Of a stretch of DNA of 64,000 bases, positions 25,112 to 33,973 are shown one piece after another. Numbering within the stretch: position 1 is the first letter of the stretch; each line of letters starts with the position of its first letter. The stretch is from Prionace glauca (Eukaryota; Chordata; Chondrichthyes; Carcharhiniformes; Carcharhinidae): the NCBI GenBank assembly GCA_037974335.1, contig CM075760.1:55174890-55238889 (forward strand), read 5' to 3'. The notes beneath the pieces are model-generated. The model saw only the letters and a list, made by a program, of their open reading frames with translations. It ran no database searches and was not told the DNA's origin. Both the position numbers and the translations under genes were made by a program.

Positions 25112-26302
25112 TTCAATCTCAAGCTCTGAGCGTGTTCTGCATGCACTGAAACATGGTGAAATTTATACACGACAGCAGTCTCCTGGGAGATAATTAGATG
25201 GTTTACGTTTAAGATGATTATTTTTGTAACAGCACCTGCTGGACTGGTGTTTATTATTTTTCATTGAATGCAACGTTTAATTTTCATGGAACCTGATACA
25301 ACTCTAAAGTATTATGAACAGAATGACCCAGAAAATTAATTGTGAAAATGGTGGGGTTTTGTGTTATGAGCTTCGGCCAAATCAGCCAACTTCTCCCTTG
25401 ACCCCACTCCAGAATCGTGCCAATGAATTGATCAAAAACCAAGAACAATGTGTTGTCCAACCTCTCTGAAATTTCATATCTGTTTTGTTGCAACTGTGTG
25501 CATGTTCAATGTGGACATGTTCAGTTAAGTACTCGGTGTGGATATCTCCAGTTCAACATAACGAGATCAGTGCACAGATCAGTGCTGTTGTATTATGTTT
25601 GGACAAGCCTAGGTCACCATTAATATGACCACCACAGTGCATTTGCATTTAGATATTTACTGTGTGGTATGTGTAAATGCAGTGTAAAATAAACTTGTTG
25701 AGGAAACATGATGACATTCTGAGGGCACAATTTCAGATATGGGTAGTTCAATTCATTGTATCCGTCATTCACTATAGCCCTATAGTGTGAGGGTCAGTAT
25801 ATCACCATTGCTTCAGTGTACTTCCACTCTTATACTTTATAACTGGTAAATGAGTTGGCAGCAACGTTTCCATACCTGGGAATCAGATAAAGAGATTGTG
25901 TGAAACAATTCTGTTATATTCCTGGCTAAAATGAAGGGAAAGTGGTGTAAGTATTGGGGATCCAATGAATCTAACCAAATTGATCAATTGTCATGTCAAA
26001 CAGACGCAATTCTGATGTAGGGGGATAAAAGTAGAGGTTCCAAAGGTCTTCCCTGTGAGCCAAATACTGAAGAGTCCCGAGGCGGAGTTTCAAGGAAACT
26101 CCCGTCAAAGGAGGAGCCAAACTTCCAAGGCTGAATTCCACAAAAAGCCCTCTCAAAGGAGCCAGAGAGGGTTTAACCTTTCAGACTGATCACCCACTTC
26201 AAGTTATAAAAGCCAATGTCTTAAAGTAGTTCAGGAAACCTTGTTCATGAATAAACTTATTTAAATTTACTATCCAGAGAATTCTGCCTTTGCCTTAATT
26301 GG
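25112..26302. other. Intergenic, no recognisable gene
   Basis: Mostly AT-rich. Around 26190-26270 a TATA-like 'ttataaaag' and an 'aataaa' lie close together, but no transcription unit can be tied to them. Confidence 0.45.
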
Positions 26303-26639
26303 TTAAAGTCTTGTCTGAACCAAAGTAAATTTCTTTCCACAGTGAATGCAATTGAACGGCCTCTCCTCAGTGTGAACTTGGTGTAACATGAGGCTGGCTG
26401 ACTGAGTGAATCCCTTCCCCCACACAGCGCAGGTGAATGGCCTCTCCCCAGTGTGAGTGCGTTGGTGTGCAGTGAGTGTGGATAACTGCCTGAAGCTCTT
26501 TCCAAAGGAGGTGCAGTTAAACGGTTTCTCCTCAGTGTGAATTCTCTTGTGTACGACCAGGTTGGCTGACTGAGTGAATTCCATCCCATACTCAGAGCAG
26601 GTGAATGATTTAAAAACAAACAAACAACAAAGAACAACC

Positions 26640-26940
26640 CAGCACGGGAAACAGGCCCTTCGGCCCAACGAGTCCGCGCCGCCACATCACCCTACACCTA
26701 TTCTACCCTGCGTGTCTACGAATGGAACCCTACTCAGTCAGATTCAGGGGAGAATAGTGTCAATTTGGTAAAAACCGATTAGCCTGAGAGCACATCTTTG
26801 GGGTGTGGGAGGAAACCGGAGCGCCCGGAGGAAACCCACGCAACCACAGGGAGAATGCACAAACTCCCACAGACACAGGCCCAAATCCATGTGTCTGCAC
26901 AGCCAGCAGTGCTAGTCACTAAGCTGTTGCGGCGCCCATC
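26640..26940 (-). mobile_element. V-SINE inserted in zinc-finger remnant
   Basis: Reverse orientation. It carries the V-SINE centre (gtgggaggaaaccggagcgc on the plus strand), a degenerate tRNA-like head at right, and a tail with 'aggcccttcggccc' followed by an AAC-rich run at 26610-26635. Confidence 0.8.
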
Positions 26941-27129
26941 TACCGGTCCAGGATCAAGCACACACACTGACATGAAGTACTAGGCCACTCCTGGAACCTC
27001 CAAGAGTAGCCCAGGCACGACCCGCCGTGTGAATGCCCCTCGTTTGACACGAGGTGGACCTCCACCTGTGGAATAAAGACAAAAATATTAATCTTACAGC
27101 CTGCCTTTCCGGTGTCTCCCGAGGTTTAA

Positions 27130-27988
27130 CCCTATTTAATAGCCCCTACCATATCCCTCATTTCTCGTTTCACTCATGTGCCTATCTAACTGCATCTTAA
27201 ACGCGCCCAACGTTCCTGCCTCCATCACCCTACTCGGTAGCGCGTTCCAGACCCCCACAACTCTCTGCGTAAAGAACCTTCTTCTCACCTCCAAATTATA
27301 CCTCTCCCCCCTCACCCTTAAATGATGACCTCTCGTGTTCGTACCCAGTCTAGGGAGCAGTCTCTCACTATTATCTCTATCCATTCCATTCATTATCTTA
27401 TATACTTCTAACATGTCCCCTCTCAATCTCCGTCTTTCCAAGGAGAATAGTCCCAGTTTCTTCAACCTCTCCTCGTAACCCAGTCCCCCCATGCCAGGCA
27501 ACATCCTGGTAAACCTCCTCTGCACCCTTTCCAGAGACTCCACGTCCTTCCGGTAGTAAGGTGACCAGAACTGGACGCAGTACTCCAAATGCGGTCTAAC
27601 CAATGTTCTGTACAACTGAAGCATTAGACAGCAGCTTTTATACCCTATGCCCCTTCCTATAAAGGCCAACATCCCATAAGCCTTCCTAACAACGTTCTCC
27701 ACTTATGACGCAACCTTCATGGATTTGTGAACCTGCACTCCCAGGTCCCTCTGTATGTCTATACTCCTAATCGGCCTCTCTTTAATCACATAGCTCCTCT
27801 CTACATTATTCCGTCCAAAATGCATCACCTCGCATTTGTCAGGATTAAATGCCATCTGCCACCTATCTGCCCACTGCACCAACCTATCTATATCCTGTTG
27901 TATCACCTGACAATCCAGTTCCGTACCCGCCAACCCTGCCATCTTGGTGTCATCAGCAAACTTGCTAATCACACCACCTACACCCCAG
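27130..27988 (-). mobile_element. CR1-like LINE, 5'-truncated, subfamily B, inserted in zinc-finger remnant
   Basis: The reverse frames encode GGVISKFADDTKMAGL, WQMAFNPDKCEVMHFGRNN, YRTLVRPHLEYCVQFWSPYY and FTRMLPGMGGLGYEERL, closely matching the copy at 12840-14940. One frame or stop break lies near 27700. The 5' junction falls inside a zinc finger, so the LINE is younger than the array. Confidence 0.9.
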
Positions 27989-28262
27989 CGTGAACACGCT
28001 TGTGTGCTTAGGTTGGATGAAGACCTGAAGCTCTTCCCACAAGAAGTGCAGCTGTATGACTTCTTCCCAGTGTGATTTCTCTGATATGTTAGCAGAAAAA
28101 AAGACAGAAGAAGAATCAATCCACATTAAACAATGTTGATAACACCATATAACAGTACAGCGGGGAACAATTGACAGCTATTTTTTTATTGGCACCCACG
28201 GGCTCTTTGCCAACAGGCAACTGTTTACTGTGAATGCTGATGGTGAGAAACTAGTAAAATTC

Positions 28263-28336
28263 CATCCCTGGGTGGTCTCGAACCACCAACCTTTCGATTA
28301 ACAGGCGGACGCGCTGACCAATTGCGCCACAGAGAC
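28263..28336 (-). tRNA. tRNA-Asn (GUU), possibly decayed
   Basis: A 74-nt cloverleaf on the minus strand: acceptor GTCTCTG with CAGGGAT, A box tggcgcaattggtcagcgc, anticodon loop CTGTTAA (GTT), and a perfect T arm (ggtgg ttcgaga ccacc). Two of the five anticodon-stem pairs are mismatched and pair 1:72 is G-U, so it may be a pseudogene. The sequence otherwise follows the vertebrate tRNA-Asn pattern closely. Confidence 0.75.
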
Positions 28337-28466
28337 TGAGACAGTGGACATTAAGTATATTCTAAAGTAGTGTGTCAATGACTACAATTCTATTTCTGAA
28401 AACCTGTTCCAGAACTGCAGCATGACCGCACTGTTTATAATTTTATAAACCGCACTGTTTATAATA

Positions 28467-28828
28467 GGATAGAGGTGGAGAGGCTCTTCCCGCTCAAAAA
28501 AGACAGTAGGACTAGGGGGCACAGCCTCAAGATAAAGGGGGGACGGTTTAGAACAGAGTTGAGGAGGAACTTCTTCACTCAAAGGGTGGTGAATCTCTGG
28601 AATTCTCTGCCCGTTGAAGTGGTGGAGGCTGCCTCGCTAAATATTTTTAAGAAACGGGTTGATGGGTTTTTGATAAGAGAAGGGATTAAGGTTTATGGGG
28701 AGAGGGCGGGAAGGTGGAGCTGAGTCACGACAGATCAGCCATGATCTTATTGAATGGCGGGGCAGGCTCGAAGGGCCAGATGGCCTACTCCTGCTCCTAT
28801 TTCTTATGTTCTTATGTTCTTAATTCCA
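28467..28828 (+). mobile_element. CR1-like LINE 3' fragment, subfamily A
   Basis: Encodes the last part of ORF2 (MERLFPLKKDSRTRGHSLKI to GERAGRWS) with an open frame and the full 3' end with TTCTTATG repeats. The 5' junction is preceded by a short direct repeat of cgcactgtttataat (about 28425-28439 and 28450-28464). Confidence 0.88.
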
Positions 28829-29473
28829 TACAAGTCTCTTTAGTTCTGTTGATCCCGCAGCACTGTTGTAGTGTGTTGGTTATTCCCTTTCTCCTATGAA
28901 CGGGCAGGTAAAATAAATCCACGTCTCTTCTCACAGGGAGGAATTCAACGGGAGGCAAAGGAACTGGCCACCATTTTTATTATGAGATTGAAACATTCAG
29001 GCACATAAATTCCGACCCGTTACAGGAAAGTCCAGTAGATCTGCACAGAGCCTCGATTTCCTCATCTGCCTGAGTTGCTCTTCCTGTTTCTTAGTGATGA
29101 AAAATGATATATGAAAAAAGATTCTTCTGTGAAATATGCGCCATTTCCCCTAGTTCACTTACAATATCACTTTTAACTGTCTGTTTGAGCACACAGTACT
29201 ATCAGATATTTCAGTTGGTGATTTACCATATTACTCTGCTCCGAAAACCCATTAAAGTCTGTTGGAGACTGAACAAGATGCGGATAAATGCTCGGTGTCA
29301 AAATCGACTTCCCTGTCTTTTCGTCAAAATAACGTGTTTATAATTTTACAGAAAGTATTTGAGGGTGATATCAGATCAACGATAACGTGTTTAACATCCA
29401 AGTTCGGCATATGTTGAGCGACAAACTGAAATCAATCAGTTTTCTCTTCCACCACATGAGAAAGCTTAATAAA
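28829..29473. other. Intergenic, no recognisable feature
   Basis: Nothing supportable between the LINE tail and the tRNA-Val gene. Confidence 0.45.
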
Positions 29474-29546
29474 TGTTTCTGCCCGGTTTCGAACCGGAGA
29501 CTTTTCGCATGTGAGGCGAACGTGATAACCACTACACTACAAAAAC
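29474..29546 (-). tRNA. tRNA-Val (CAC)
   Basis: A 73-nt cloverleaf on the minus strand: acceptor GTTTTTG/CAGAAAC (one G-U), A box tagtgtagtggttatcacg, anticodon loop CTCACAT (CAC), T arm ending in ccggttcgaaaccggg, discriminator A. It closely follows the vertebrate tRNA-Val pattern with compensating or wobble changes, so it is probably functional. Confidence 0.88.
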
Positions 29547-29814
29547 AGCTGCAAGCGTAGTACAGCAAATTTGCCTGTCTGCAATATTCAACTACCTTGT
29601 GTTGCTGCAGGTTCCGATGGTCAGACTGAGAGCCCATGTCACTGAATTCAGGAAGATAACCGTTACTTTCAATCTGATTGTACAACTTATCCCGAACACC
29701 AAAACTTAAAAGAGTTCATCTGGCAAATATTTAAGGGAGCAGTGGTGTCTGCCCATTCATTAATACATCATTTTCAACTTTCTTCGAATAATCTCAACCA
29801 AATGCCCTCAATGA

Positions 29815-29940
29815 TAAAAGCAAATTACTGCGGATGGGAAAGAGGAAATGCTCCAAAATCTCCCAATGTCTGACAGCACCTGTAGGGAGTGAAAAGGGCG
29901 GATGTTTCGAGTCCAGATGACACTTTATCAAACGGAGTTA
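29815..29940 (+). repeat. Diverged copy of an interspersed shark repeat
   Basis: The text 'aattactgcggatgg', 'ccaaaatctcccaatgtctg' and 'gatgtttcgagtccagatga' parallels the repeat at 56441-56660. It is diverged and truncated. Confidence 0.5.
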
Positions 29941-30187
29941 CTCCGATCGAGAAGACAGACAGGAACACAGGCCGAATGGCTGTTTGTCGATATAAGAGAC
30001 AGAATGGCCAACATTGAGACTGCAATCCCTGCCCAGAGGATGGATTGGGACTTTCTAACTGAGCTTCAAATCCTGTCATTTTCACCTCCCGTCATTTCTC
30101 ATCGTGACTTATTTTTGTTGAAACTAAATGGAAATAAAGCAATGGGTGCAGAGATGGTCAATTCATTACACATCTCTCACATCAGCA

Positions 30188-30250
30188 TCACTGAAGGTCC
30201 AGTGATTAGAATCGGCGCTGTGACGCGGTTTCGATTCCCAGTCACGGAGT
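30188..30250 (+). pseudogene. tRNA-Glu-like remnant
   Basis: The text 'ggtccagtgattagaatcgg' and 'tttcgattcccagtcacgga' recalls the A and B boxes of tRNA-Glu, but part of the anticodon/variable region is missing and stems do not close. It could also be a SINE head. Confidence 0.35.
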
Positions 30251-30601
30251 GAATCAGTTTTTGTTCAATTCTTTATTTAATGAAAACTCGCCTCACCGCG
30301 TCTGTGAAGGGAACAACATCTAAATCTTCCAGGTGGATGAACTGGCATCGGAGCTGGAGAAGTCAGAAATGTAGCACTAACGAAAAACTCTGAAGAACAT
30401 ACATGCCAGATACACAACATACATTTAAGATACACACATAGCACACATGTCAAATCATGTCACTTTCAAGTTGCGGCTTTTAACTTCCTACTCTCCGTCT
30501 CAGACATTTCCACATTCATCAAAAATCCCCCAGCTCAAACCCCATCCTGCTCCTTAATCCACTGATAATGCTACTCGTACCGTCAGGTGGTGACAGCATT
30601 T

Positions 30602-30674
30602 GGCTCCATAGCTCAGTGGTTAGAGCACTGGTCTTGTAAACCAGGGGTCGCGAGTTCAATTCTCGCTGGAGCCT
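30602..30674 (+). tRNA. tRNA-Thr (UGU)
   Basis: A 73-nt cloverleaf: acceptor GGCTCCA/TGGAGCC fully paired, A box tagctcagtggttagagc, anticodon stem actgg/ccagg with loop TCTTGTAAA holding TGT, T arm gcgag ttcaatt ctcgc fully paired. It differs at few positions from the usual vertebrate tRNA-Thr and is probably functional. A short T run, as in RNA polymerase III terminators, is not obvious right after it. Confidence 0.9.
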
Positions 30675-30703
30675 CTCCCCAAAGTTTAGCTAATATAAAC
30701 TGT

Positions 30704-30734
30704 AGGAGAGAGGAGGAGGAGGAGGAGGAGGAGG
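30704..30734 (+). repeat. (AGG)n microsatellite
   Basis: Nearly perfect trinucleotide run of about ten units directly downstream of tRNA-Thr. Confidence 0.9.
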
Positions 30735-31097
30735 GTGGGGGGAAGCAGAGTGTTCTTCTGAGTGGAGGGGTAGGTCAGGTGCAATATTGGACAGCAAAAA
30801 GATATTCTTCGTCGTGAAAAACACAGAAAGACCAGAACATGTTTGACGAGCTGAAAAATATAAATGTTGATATTAAAAATATAATTGATGCGTTTGTATG
30901 AGGAATGCTTGAAGTTAGCATGTAGGTGCAGCAGATAATTGGGAGGGGAATGATATTTTGAAACTACTTTCTTGCCGGCAGACTGGAGTTCAAGAATAAC
31001 GAGGTGTCTGCAAATGATCACTCAAAGCATTTGACCTACTTGTTGTTTCTACCACATTGAATGAAAAAAATCACGTGCTTTTAGTGACAATTTGCAT
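30735..31097. other. Intergenic, no recognisable feature
   Basis: AT-rich sequence between the microsatellite and the CR1 tail. Nothing supportable. Confidence 0.45.
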
Positions 31098-31395
31098 CTG
31101 GCGGTTCCCTGCCAGTTGAAGCGGTGGAGGCCAACTCGCTAAATATATTTAAGTCACGGGTAGATAGGTTTTTGACAGACAGGGGAATTAAGGGTTATGG
31201 GGAGAAAGCGGGAAAGTGGAACTGATCCACTTCAGATCAGCCATGATCTTATTGAATGGTGGGGCAGGCTCGAAGGGCTAGATGGCCTACTCCTGTTCCT
31301 ATTTCTTATGTTCTTATCTTATGGCAGCATGGTCAGTGAAGGTTTGAAGGGCCGAAGGTCACCTGTGCTGTAATTTTCTCTGTTCTTTGTACTGC
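31098..31395 (+). mobile_element. Two joined CR1-like LINE 3' tails
   Basis: 31098-31322 is a subfamily A-like 3' end (ttgaagcggtggaggccaac, gatcagccatgatcttattg, ttcttatgttcttat). It is followed at 31323-31395 by another CR1-type tail (gggccgaaggtcacctgtgc, ttctctgttctttg), suggesting one inserted next to or into the other. Confidence 0.75.
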
Positions 31396-31799
31396 CATTT
31401 TTCTTTACCCAAAACTGAGCTTCAGACCCTGTCGCTCTATATTTAACCCCTCCATCTCTGACATCTTCTCCAGTCACACAACTCTGTGAGATGTCTGTAC
31501 TGATTTACTGTGGCATCACGAGCGTTCCACATGCAACATGACTTGTATCGATAAATTCTCATCTTGAACTTCTCATCTCAATTGAAATTTCAAGGCATGT
31601 AGAGCCTTTTGTTCAGAATGGTTCAGATTCCCATCCCCTTTTAATGTGAACACGTTGTTTCTGATTTCACTACAGAGGTTGCCTACTAAACAATGACTGA
31701 ACACAGGGGGTGAATGTGAGAAGCTGAAGTTTCCAGATGAAGAGGTTCCCAATGTCTCTGAGCAGCTGAACTAGGGAAGCTTTTGGGCAGAGACTGTCC

Positions 31800-32520
31800 T
31801 GCTGGTATTTCCCTTCCTGGCCACCGGCCGTCGCTGTAACACGCCCGGGCGCTTCTCCGCCCAGTGTCACCTCTTGCCCACTCTGGCCCGGCCGCTGCTC
31901 GTTGGCGGAACATCCGGGTCCTGTAGAGAGGCGGAGCCAGACGCCATATTGCCGTGACGTCACTGTCAGCCCCTTCCCCCGTCGAAGGAAAGCGACGGTT
32001 CAGAAATATAGAAAGTGAGAGAAATTCCCACCCGGAAATCCCGCCAGGAGCGGAATTAAAATTAAGCGAAATACATATTTTTATAAGAAGCAGGTGGCGG
32101 AACCGCGCATGTGCTGTAGTATTTTCCCAGAGCGCACCGCGCGGGTGTGATTGAAAAACAGACGCAATAAAAAAAAGAAACGATTTTCCCGAATGGAGAA
32201 GGAACCGAAAGTCTGACGGGTGAGGATATGAATAATAATCATCAAGATTCAAAATATTAAAAGATTAAAATGTAACTGTCTGGGCGCATGTGCAGGAGGG
32301 GAATTCTACCAGAGTGCAGCGCGCGGGACGCCAGGCAACGCAAGATGGACGCCGGCCGTCTCCCCTGGCAACGCAAGATGGTCGCTGGCCGTCTCCCCTG
32401 GCAACGCAAGGTGGACGCCGGCCGTCTCCCCTGGCAACGGATGATGGACGCCGGCGGTCTCCCCTGGCAACGCAAGATGGCCACCGCCGGCGGTGAGTGA
32501 TTGTGGCGCAGGCGCAGTGA
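31800..32520. promoter_or_regulatory. CpG-rich promoter-like block
   Basis: The only clearly GC- and CpG-rich stretch in an AT-rich window. It holds a perfect palindromic CRE (TGACGTCA, 31955-31962), two GCGCATGTGC boxes (32105-32114, 32284-32293) and GCGCAGGCGC (32506-32515), all resembling NRF1 sites. It also carries a repeat array with CAAGATGG cores resembling YY1 sites. A consensus splice donor (G/GTGAGT) follows at 32492/32493 on the plus strand. Motif identity is by eye; direction and target gene are unknown. Candidates are receptor gene 3 (downstream on +) and the zinc-finger remnant (downstream on -). Confidence 0.6.
32334..32492 (+). repeat. 33-bp tandem repeat, nearly five units, ending at a splice donor
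   Basis: Units start at 32334, 32367, 32400, 32433 and (partial) 32466, each of the form ggcaacgcaagatggacgcc + ggccgtctcccct. Being 33 bp they keep frame and leave both strands open, reading for example as repeats of RKMDAGRLPWQ on plus from an ATG at 32288. Each unit has a CAAGATGG-like core. Confidence 0.85.
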
Positions 32521-32727
32521 GGTCTGCCTGCAGCCCATTGTCCAGATTGCCCCCCAGTGGATGTGGTGGGGATGGTGCAGCAAATGGAGCAACAATCCCA
32601 GTTTCAATGGGGGGAGAGAAGCTGCAATGCTGCTCCCTGTTGTTCACTCCTCTCCCCAGTCTCAGCATTGCAGAGTCTTTAAACAAGAGGGTGCAATGTC
32701 ACAGCGGCACCTTGACCTGCAGTTCAA

Positions 32728-32990
32728 GTTTATTTATTAGTGTCACTAGTAAGTCGGCTTACATTAACACTGCAATGAAGTTACTGTGAGAATTCCCCTA
32801 GTCTCAAATTCGGGTGACACTGAGGGAGAATTTAAGCACGGCCCAATGTCCCCTAACCCAGCACGTCTTTCAGACTGGGGAAGGAAACCGGAGAAAACCC
32901 ACACAGTCACGGGGAAAACGTGCAAATGACCCACAGGTCCCTGGCACATTGAGGCTGCGGTGTTAACCACTGTACCACCATGCTGACACT
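32728..32990 (-). mobile_element. Shark SINE (V-SINE type)
   Basis: The left part reads 'acattaacactgcaatgaag' and 'ttactgtgagaattccccta'. The centre is 'ggaaaccggagaaaaccc', and the right end 'gtgttaaccactgtaccacc' is the tRNA-like head on the minus strand. The left block recurs at 34378. Confidence 0.75.
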
Positions 32991-33083
32991 GGGGATAATG
33001 TATTTTGGGGGAACACGGGGCAGGTGGGGGTATCGCTAAGTCAATTTGATGAGGGGGGGGGGCATCAGGAAAAATCAGGCTGC

Positions 33084-33144
33084 TCCGCCCAGTGTCACCT
33101 TTTGCCCATTCCGGCCCGGCCGCTGCTCGTTGGCGGAACATCCG
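33084..33144. repeat. 61-bp near-copy of part of the CpG block (31856-31916)
   Basis: The two stretches match at 58 of 61 positions, same orientation (shared 'cggccgctgctcgttggcgg'). It is isolated, 1.2 kb from the original, and separated from it by the tandem repeat and a SINE. Confidence 0.85.
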
Positions 33145-33973
33145 ATTTGAAACGCGGAATGTCCTCCTTCTGCTTTGTAAGAATTCTATGAGTCAATGAA
33201 GTGAAACTCTCCAGACCAGGTAACATTTGGTTTTATTTCCGTTATTACTACCCCAGAGAGTGTATCTTTCTACATGTTATTGCTAGCGTCTCAATTGCCA
33301 CTACGCAGTTTTTATATTTGCTTGTCATGCCTCAGTTTGTATTTCGCCTAAAATATATATCTGTTTATCTTATACCAATTGTTGCTGCATCAGAAATTCT
33401 GATCCGGCGTACCTCAAGGTTCTTCTGGCCCGTGCATTTAAAATGGCCGAACATTTAAAATGGCCCAGGATTTTAATTCAATAGTCTCTAGATCAGTTCT
33501 CTGCCCCCGTTAGCTAAAATAGTTTGCAAACAGTTCAGCATTAAATCGTTAACATGTTTAGGTGGAACTGAAGACTGGAACATTGAAATGCTTACCAAAC
33601 ACGTGAAATAACCTGATACCTGAAAGCAGGAAATGATTGGGATTGTAGCAGAATTGGGAATATCTAACACCAGCAGCTCTCCCTGAGGGAGACATAAAGG
33701 CATGGCTTATGGTGGGGCTGGGTGGCTGGACCACAAGTTCGCAGCCATCAGTTCACCCAAGAATGAAATGTGATCATCTCCCTTGTGCAAGTTACAAATG
33801 GAAGGCATGATATTGTGATTTCAGCTGTTTGTTTGGTGAACTGAAACTGATGTGTATGTTGCAATGTAATAGTCTCTCCGGAGACGTTCAGCCAGAATAA
33901 ATGAGAGACAGCTTGAATGTGTCACAGATCAAATGACCTTCGCTCTGCTAATTCCGTGAGTTTCTGATAGACA
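33145..33973. other. Upstream region of receptor gene 3
   Basis: No repeat recognised. Presumed promoter or first-intron sequence of the receptor. Confidence 0.4.

Larger units (their letters stand above)
26303..28083 (-). pseudogene. C2H2 zinc-finger gene remnant, split by a SINE and a LINE
   Basis: On the minus strand an N-terminal piece (28083 to about 27989: HTGKKSYSCTSCGKSF) is cut in the middle of a finger by a CR1 LINE. After LINE and SINE the array resumes at 26608-26303 with four more fingers of TFIIIA/Krüppel type and HTGERPF-like linkers. Several fingers have lost a zinc ligand: the second Cys is Tyr, Phe and Trp in three successive fingers, and the last lacks its histidines. Such arrays normally bind DNA in the nucleus; this one cannot be functional as it stands. 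No KRAB or other effector domain is visible. The CpG block near 31.9 kb lies upstream in the right orientation to have been its promoter, which is speculation. Confidence 0.85.

Noticed and set aside
26080-26280. TATA-like box followed closely by AATAAA, resembling a solo LTR
   Set aside because: No paired end repeats, no convincing boundaries and no associated internal genes were seen. The match is two short motifs only.
31686-32252. 188-codon open frame on minus through the CpG block
   Set aside because: Length is explained by GC-rich composition; no domain was recognised. Kept only as part of the promoter-like block.
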